This document shows positions 59,077-64,000 of a stretch of DNA of 64,000 nucleotides, one piece after another (positions within the stretch are counted from its first letter, which is position 1; each line of letters opens with the position of its first letter). Source of the DNA: JADLCX01 sp964630785 (GTDB lineage Bacteria; Planctomycetota; Phycisphaerae; Phycisphaerales; UBA1924); the NCBI GenBank assembly GCA_964630785.1, contig CAZVZG010000002.1, positions 62,001 to 126,000 of the forward strand. Reading direction: 5' to 3'. Below the pieces are notes generated by a model that worked only from the letters and a program-made list of their open reading frames with translations, did no database searches and was not told where the DNA came from. The position numbers and the translations under genes were made by a program.

Positions 59077-60171
59077 TCAGCAGGGCAACGGCCGCCCGAA
59101 GTAGCACGCCAGGAAGTCGAAGATGTCCTGCACGGTCGATCCGCCCTGACCGTTGAAGTCGCCCGCGCCGCCGAAGTATGACGCGAGGAAATCGAAGATG
59201 TCCTGAACGCTGATCGCGCCCGAGTGGTTCCAGTCGCACGGGCAGGCGGCCCGCGTGCCGCTGGCGACCAGGTCCGAATCGGCCGTGACCGAAACGGTGG
59301 ACGAGTTGATGGTGAGCGAAAGGATGAGGTTGGCGCCGTCGCACAGGCCGGTGCCCGGCGGGATGGTGAACGGCGTGGGCGGGAACGGGGTTGGCGTGGT
59401 CACGCCCGGCGGAGAGAGGTCGAGCATGAGCGAACTGGTCACGGTGGCCGTGTCACCGCTGATATCCACGTGGCCCGTGAGCACCACGGGCACGGACTGC
59501 GGCTCGAGGGGGAAGGGCGAGCCCGCGAAGTTGGCGTCGGCGGTCACGGTGAGCGTGACGGGGATGGCGAAGTCATACCCACCGCCCGCGGCCGCGGTGA
59601 GCGAACCGTTGGCCGTGCCCGGGTCCTGCACAGCCGTCATCGACGTGACGGTGAGCGAGCCGACGGGCAGGCTGATGGCGACGAGGAACGGCACGCCGCA
59701 GGTGGGATTGATCGTGCAGAAGGTGGGGTAGGTGAAGTTGTTGAGGTTCGCCGCGACCGAGGCGGTCGAACCGCCGAGCAGGTTGAGCGTCGCGCCGGTG
59801 ATGCTGGACGTGCCCGCGACCGTGTCGATGCCGAGCGTGAACGTGCCGGAGGGGTGGATGTTGCTGCCCGACCCGCTGGCCGCCATGGTGCCGGAGATGT
59901 TCAGCGGGTCGTTCTGCGTCGCGCCGAAGGCGGTGCAGTTGGCGTGCGGCGGGAGCGGGAAGAACGCCAGCGTGCCGGTCTTGGTGCGAGTGGGCGGCGT
60001 CGCGGTCGTGTCGCCGACCATCGTCCCCGCGAACGGGGCGCTGGCGTTCATCGAGAACGACGCGGTGCTGGAGTCCGGGGTGATCGTGCAGGGGTAAACG
60101 TCCGCGCCCTCGGCCGCGGCGGAGAGGACGGCGGCGGTGACGGCGGCGGCGACCAGCGTGGTGGGCTTCAT
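59077..60171 (-). CDS. Secreted beta-rich protein with GC-type dockerin tag
   Basis: The protein is 364 aa. The ATG at 60171 has GGAAA about 8 bases upstream and a signal peptide follows (MKPTTLVAAAVTAAVLSAAA). The main body (about 25-310) is Thr/Ser/Gly-rich beta structure with few charged residues (YPCTITPDSSTASFSMNASA, TVAGTSSITGATLNLLGG) and no family I can name. The C-terminus (about 312-364) is the tag: CPCDWNHSGAISVQDIFDFL and FNGQGGSTVQDIFDFL, ending in PLPC. It probably shares the anchoring route of the other tagged proteins. Confidence 0.85.
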   Translation of the reverse strand: MKPTTLVAAAVTAAVLSAAAEGADVYPCTITPDSSTASFSMNASAPFAGTMVGDTTATPPTRTKTGTLAFFPLPPHANCTAFGATQNDPLNISGTMAASGSGSNIHPSGTFTLGIDTVAGTSSITGATLNLLGGSTASVAANLNNFTYPTFCTINPTCGVPFLVAISLPVGSLTVTSMTAVQDPGTANGSLTAAAGGGYDFAIPVTLTVTADANFAGSPFPLEPQSVPVVLTGHVDISGDTATVTSSLMLDLSPPGVTTPTPFPPTPFTIPPGTGLCDGANLILSLTINSSTVSVTADSDLVASGTRAACPCDWNHSGAISVQDIFDFLASYFGGAGDFNGQGGSTVQDIFDFLACYFGRPLPC

Positions 60172-60476
60172 GAGTGGAGTTTCCAGCGATGCGACGACAC
60201 AACGGGCCCGGGCACGCGCCCGGGCCACGCGGCCCTGAACGTCAAAGTTACCTCAGCGAACCCCGTGAAGCAATGCCGGTGCGCGGGTTATTCGGACTGC
60301 TGGGCCTGGCGGTGTCGTGGTGCACACCCCATCCGGGCTCGAACGCGATGCGGAACGAGCAATCCGTGTGTGTTCGACTGGGAGGCGGTCAACGTCCGTG
60401 GTGCAGAATCGGCCCGGTTGCCGCCGATCGTGCCTGAACCACTCCGCGGGTGTGCCCGGGCTGTTGACCGCTTGGA
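60172..60476. other. Intergenic region, 305 bp, with strong hairpin
   Basis: A 9-bp perfect stem (GGCCCGGGC ACGC GCCCGGGCC, 60205-60226) lies 34 bases before the ATG of the dockerin gene; it could be the end of the MFS transcript or part of the leader. A TTGACG hexamer (minus strand, near 60240) has no matching -10. No gene. Confidence 0.5.
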
Positions 60477-61715
60477 TCATTCATGAGCCGTCGTGTTGCT
60501 GTCGGCTGCGGGCTCCGTTGCCGGTTCACAAGGGCCATCGCCAGCCCTGCGCGCCGCGAGGACGAACAGCGGCACGGAGGCGAGTTGCGTCGCCACGGCG
60601 AACGCGATGAGGCCGGTGAGCGAGTGCTCGTAGAGCAATCCCATCGCTACGCTCCCGGCCAGCCAGCCCGCGCCGTAACCGAGGTAGAAGACCCCGAAGG
60701 CCGTGCCGCGTCGGCCCTCGGGCAGCACGCCGGCGATGAGCGCCTTGAGCAGCGTGTCCTGCGTTGCGTAGCCGATGCCCCATAGGAACATCCCGGCGAG
60801 GATGACCCAGAAGCCGCCGAGGAACACCAGCGGCGAGAACATCGCCGAGGCGCACACGGCCCCGACGACGACCGGGATGCCGACGCGGTCGTAGAGCCTG
60901 CCGAACACCAGGCTGGCCACCACGCCCCCGGCGGTCGCCAGCGCCAGGAGTACCGGAATGAACGGGCCGGCGACCGCGCCGCTGGCCGAGAGGTGGAACG
61001 AGATCAACTCGAAGCTCGTGAGCCCCGCGGCAAAGAGCACGCCGGCGCCCATGTACAGCCAGTACGCCGCGGTGAAACCCCCGGCGCGGGCCGTCCTCCG
61101 GCCGCCCTTTTCGAGGTCGGCCGGCAGCGGGTGCCCGAATCTGGCGACGGCGAGCGTCGCCAGCGCGGCCGCCGAAGACGCCAGCAAGAGCGAGTAGCCC
61201 AGTCGATCACTCCCCCTGAGGAACAGGACCAGCGCCATGAGCAGCGGCCCGAGCGTGGCCCCGGTCTCGTCCAGCGCCGAGTTCACGGCGTACACCCAGC
61301 CGCGCCCGTGCTTGCCGGTGGTGTACGAGAGCATGGCTTCGACCGGCGGCTTGCGGATGCCGCGTCCGACGCGCTCGGCGAGCATGAGCGCCGCCGCGGT
61401 CTGCCAGTTCGGGGCCAGCGCCATCGCCGGCACGGCCAGAAGATTGATTGTGTAGCCCACGAAGGAGACGAGCCAGTGACGCCCGGTCCTGTCCGCGAGG
61501 TATCCGGCGACCGACCGGACGGCGTAGCCGAGGCACTCGCCGAGCCCCGCGATGATGCTGACGGCCGCGGCCGTCGCGCCCAGCGAGCCGAGGAATGGAC
61601 CGTTGAGGGCCGCTCCGCCCTCGTAGGTGATGTCGGCGAAGAGGTTGACGATGCCCAGCGTCAGGACGAAGCGGAAGGCCGAGTCGGACGGGTTTGGTCG
61701 AGGGGTCCTGGGCAT
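60477..61715 (-). CDS. MFS transporter
   Basis: The protein is 412 aa from the ATG at 61715; a TTG 24 bases upstream is in frame. Twelve hydrophobic segments are expected. The MFS loop motif is present as GYLADRTGRHWLVS between helices 2 and 3, and LAERVGRGIRKPPVEAML follows helix 4; a second loop motif FGRLYDRVGIPV lies in the C-terminal half. The N-terminal pattern (FVLTLGIVNLFADITYEGG) and RGIRKPP are typical of a planctomycete/proteobacterial subgroup of MFS proteins annotated without substrate. Substrate unknown. Confidence 0.9.
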   Translation of the reverse strand: MPRTPRPNPSDSAFRFVLTLGIVNLFADITYEGGAALNGPFLGSLGATAAAVSIIAGLGECLGYAVRSVAGYLADRTGRHWLVSFVGYTINLLAVPAMALAPNWQTAAALMLAERVGRGIRKPPVEAMLSYTTGKHGRGWVYAVNSALDETGATLGPLLMALVLFLRGSDRLGYSLLLASSAAALATLAVARFGHPLPADLEKGGRRTARAGGFTAAYWLYMGAGVLFAAGLTSFELISFHLSASGAVAGPFIPVLLALATAGGVVASLVFGRLYDRVGIPVVVGAVCASAMFSPLVFLGGFWVILAGMFLWGIGYATQDTLLKALIAGVLPEGRRGTAFGVFYLGYGAGWLAGSVAMGLLYEHSLTGLIAFAVATQLASVPLFVLAARRAGDGPCEPATEPAADSNTTAHE

Positions 61716-61853
61716 GATCGGGCGGCCGTGGACCGTCAATGAGAAACGCCGCGGGCACGGGCTTACGGCTCGTTCTCAGCGGCAGCGGCGCGGATCACCG
61801 GCTGTTCACGTGGCCGCCGCTGCGCGAGGCAAGGTGCTTCAACGACGCCGCCT

Positions 61854-63839
61854 CTACTTGTCCAGCACCTGTTGCACGGCCTCGCGGACCGTCGCGGCGT
61901 CCTTCGGTTTCCCGGCCCGCTCGAGCAGGTCGGCGTAGCGCCGGCCGACGACAACGTAGTTGCTCCCGGCCGTGAACTCGCCCGCCGCCTCCTTGGGCCT
62001 GGTGATGCGCCCCCAGGCGGATGCGTAAAGGTCGGTCACGGCGGCGTCCTTGTGCTCCTTCATCAGGAACTTCTCGGCCCGCGACAGGGCGTCGACGACC
62101 ATCGTGCCGTCGTTGGGGTAGCGCTCGATCACGTCGTTGTAGTAGCCCCAGGCCTTGGCGGGCTGGTCGGCCTCGTTCCACATGTCGGCCCGGGCAAGGA
62201 TCGCCGCGGCGGCGAGGTCCTTGCGCTTGTTGAAGCGTCCCGTGGCCCATTCCCACAGGCGATCCTGCGCCTCGACGTCGTCCACCGACCGGATCATGGG
62301 CATGAGGGCGACGAACGCGAAGTCGGGGTAGTCGTGGCCGCAGAGATCGAGCAGGCGCTCGGACCAGGATTTGAGCTCGTCTGGGGTGAGCCGCTTGCGT
62401 CGGGCCATGTCGGCGATCATCTCCCAGCCGCGGCGCTCGGCGGGCAAGGCCCGCAGCGCGGCCTCGATGAGGGCCAGCCGTGTCTCCTTGCCGAGCGGGC
62501 GCAGCGTGGTGACGGACTCGCCCTGGCCTTCGAGCCCGGCCGGCGGGTAGGCGAGTTTGGCGCCCTCGACCGCCATCAGGCGGTCCGCACCGTCGAGCAG
62601 CGCGGCGGCGTTCTCGATCTGTCCCGCGTTCTCGAGCAGGCCCGCGGTGAGGCCCACGTACCCATCGGGGACGGACTTGCCGGATTGCGGTTCGGACACG
62701 TTGCCGCGGAGATCGCGGTATTCCTTGTAGCGTCCCTCGTCAAAGTCCCACTCGTACTTGCCGCTGCCCACGCTCTTGAGGTAGCCGACCCAGGCGTGAC
62801 CGACGTCCGCCCCGCGCGCGACCACGACGACGGCCGGCACGCCGATGACCTTGCCGACGTTGGCGGCGAACATCGCCTGCTCAGCGCACACGCCGCCGTA
62901 CTTGCGGATGTTCTGGAGCGTGACGCCGCCGGGCGCCTGCTCGACCTTCTTGGGCAGGCCGCGCTTGAAGGCCGCGGTGTCGTAGACGATGCTGTGGTAG
63001 AGCTTGCCGACGGCGCGGTTGCCCGCGTAGCCGCGCAGGGCCCACGGCAAGTCGTCGTAGGTCACACGCGGGTCGAGGCTGACGACATAGGCGAGCAGCG
63101 TGGTGGGCGTCTGCGGTCCGAAGGCCATCCGCGATGAGTTGGCGCTGAAGTGATCGAACAGCCGCTCGATGCGTTCGGCGTTCAACTGCCCGGACTTGTT
63201 GCCGGCCGGCCCGTCGTACACGGTGCAGAACGCGGCGACGAGGTTCGCGAAGTCGGCCTTGTCGGCTCCGCGTGCCGGGGTTCGCGGGCGAGGGCCCGGC
63301 TTGCCGGAGGGGGAGCCGTCGCCCTGAGGCTTGTCGAGAACCCGATCGGGGAACTTCTCCGCGAGCAGGCGCAGGATCGCGTAGGCGTTGGGCGTCTGGT
63401 CACGTTCGGGGTCCAGCGCGAGCGCGACCGCTCGGGCCAGGTGGGGGTTCTTGACGAGCAGGTCGCGCGTCGCGCCCGCGTCGTCGGTGGGGAGCGACGC
63501 GAGTTGACGCACCTGACGCCGAAGGTTGTTGACGTCGGCCAGCAGCGTTGCATCGCCCGACGGTGTCGCGTACGCGAGCGTCAGGTCGAAGACCTGCTCG
63601 ATCTGCGGCGTGAGGTCGCCCAGCCGGTCGGACGTCGCGAACGCTTGGGTGAGTTCGTTCAGGCGGGCGCGCAGCGAGGCCTCGTACGCGGAGTTGTTCG
63701 GCCGGGACTCGGGCTGGGCGTGCTTGGTCGGGGGCTGGATTGCCCAGACCGGAAAAGGGCCGGCCGCGGCCGCGACGGCCAGAGCGACGGCCGCCCTGGT
63801 CAGCGGTCTGATTCGACAACGGGGCGCGGGTTGGTGCAT
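61854..63839 (-). CDS. Exported transglutaminase-like protein with helical repeat region
   Basis: The protein is 661 aa. The ATG at 63839 starts a signal peptide (RAAVALAVAAAAGPFPVWA); no clear ribosome site. A helical N-terminal region (50-300) is followed by a papain/transglutaminase-like core with candidate triad Cys318 (KYGGVCAEQA), His348 (VGHAWVGYL) and Asp365 (YEWDFDEG). The C-terminal part (about 440-661) looks like TPR/helical repeats (ALIEAALRALPAERRGWEMI, WGYYNDVIERYPNDG). It could process or crosslink peptides or proteins outside the cytoplasm, or be a non-catalytic scaffold; the family assignment is inferred from the C-H-D pattern. Confidence 0.72.
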   Translation of the reverse strand: MHQPAPRCRIRPLTRAAVALAVAAAAGPFPVWAIQPPTKHAQPESRPNNSAYEASLRARLNELTQAFATSDRLGDLTPQIEQVFDLTLAYATPSGDATLLADVNNLRRQVRQLASLPTDDAGATRDLLVKNPHLARAVALALDPERDQTPNAYAILRLLAEKFPDRVLDKPQGDGSPSGKPGPRPRTPARGADKADFANLVAAFCTVYDGPAGNKSGQLNAERIERLFDHFSANSSRMAFGPQTPTTLLAYVVSLDPRVTYDDLPWALRGYAGNRAVGKLYHSIVYDTAAFKRGLPKKVEQAPGGVTLQNIRKYGGVCAEQAMFAANVGKVIGVPAVVVVARGADVGHAWVGYLKSVGSGKYEWDFDEGRYKEYRDLRGNVSEPQSGKSVPDGYVGLTAGLLENAGQIENAAALLDGADRLMAVEGAKLAYPPAGLEGQGESVTTLRPLGKETRLALIEAALRALPAERRGWEMIADMARRKRLTPDELKSWSERLLDLCGHDYPDFAFVALMPMIRSVDDVEAQDRLWEWATGRFNKRKDLAAAAILARADMWNEADQPAKAWGYYNDVIERYPNDGTMVVDALSRAEKFLMKEHKDAAVTDLYASAWGRITRPKEAAGEFTAGSNYVVVGRRYADLLERAGKPKDAATVREAVQQVLDK

Positions 63840-64000
63840 GTTGTTGGTTGTACAGCGCGGGCGGAGGCTTGTCTGCTGGCGGGGGCGACATCCCCCCAAA
63901 AAGGGAAATTTGGGGCGATTGCTCGAAGACAGCCAAGAAATCTGGAATCGCGTAAGTGTATGATAGTACGTTGGTTACGATCGATTGGGCCGGTTGGATC
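63840..64000. other. Right edge, no gene seen
   Basis: 161 bases upstream of the transglutaminase-like gene. It is more AT-rich towards the end (63900-63990) and may hold that gene's promoter on the minus strand. No hexamer pair can be fixed. Confidence 0.4.

Overview
The window is a GC-rich stretch of bacterial chromosome that looks like Planctomycetota, class Phycisphaerae, order Phycisphaerales or close to it. This rests on several traits seen together: secreted proteins ending in a dockerin-like tag with the core VQDIFDFLAAYF and a C-terminal Cys (the 'GC-type dockerin' of NCBI naming), tandem six-cysteine 'GACC' repeats, NxxGxxAF repeats, VPLPPA and PSPG C-terminal sorting tails, an ECF sigma factor next to a TPR Ser/Thr kinase, and an EF-Tu with the unusual switch I seen in planctomycetes. 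No rRNA, transposase, integrase, phage gene or CRISPR array is visible. Very high GC produces long antisense and out-of-frame ORFs over almost every gene.

Layout. 1-9,000: minus-strand secreted proteins: a protein running off the left edge, a Cys-repeat/P-domain/dockerin protein, an NxxGxxAF protein and a subtilisin with a dockerin tag. 9,160-12,410: ECF sigma factor and receptor-like TPR kinase. 12,475-23,240: ferredoxin, a Calx-beta protein and three tandem Cys-repeat proteins carrying 34, 17 and 7 repeats. 23,400-27,360: a YdeP-type molybdopterin oxidoreductase convergent with a DUF1254/DUF1214 protein. 27,560-31,400: translation/secretion block on the minus strand, in transcription order tRNA-Thr(GGU), tuf, rpmG, tRNA-Trp(CCA), secE, nusG; the usual rplKAJL-rpoBC continuation is missing. 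31,640-38,370: AsmA-like giant, exported protein, glycosyltransferase. 38,470-39,620: an intact MntA/HepT toxin-antitoxin pair, then a second MntA whose toxin is reduced to a 26-codon relic running into a PD40 kinase gene. 42,750-56,600: PIN-PhoH, DUF456, an unknown membrane protein, NDH-2, an XDD4-like surface protein, a zinc-ribbon membrane protein, alanine racemase, a DEAD-box helicase with a histone-H1-like/poly-Q N-terminus, a prepilin-like protein and an Uup-type ABC-F. 56,660-63,840: kexin-like protease with dockerin, another dockerin protein, an MFS transporter and a transglutaminase-like protein.

How it fits together: the strongest theme is cell-surface or matrix assembly. Seven proteins carry paired EF-hand-like dockerin tags; four of them carry disulfide-type Cys repeats and two are subtilases. 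No cohesin is recognisable here, so the receptor for these tags lies elsewhere or is a different kind of partner. Most secreted genes end in strong GC hairpins, so they are probably single-gene transcripts. Starts were chosen from Shine-Dalgarno spacing and signal peptides; alternatives are given where the choice is weak.
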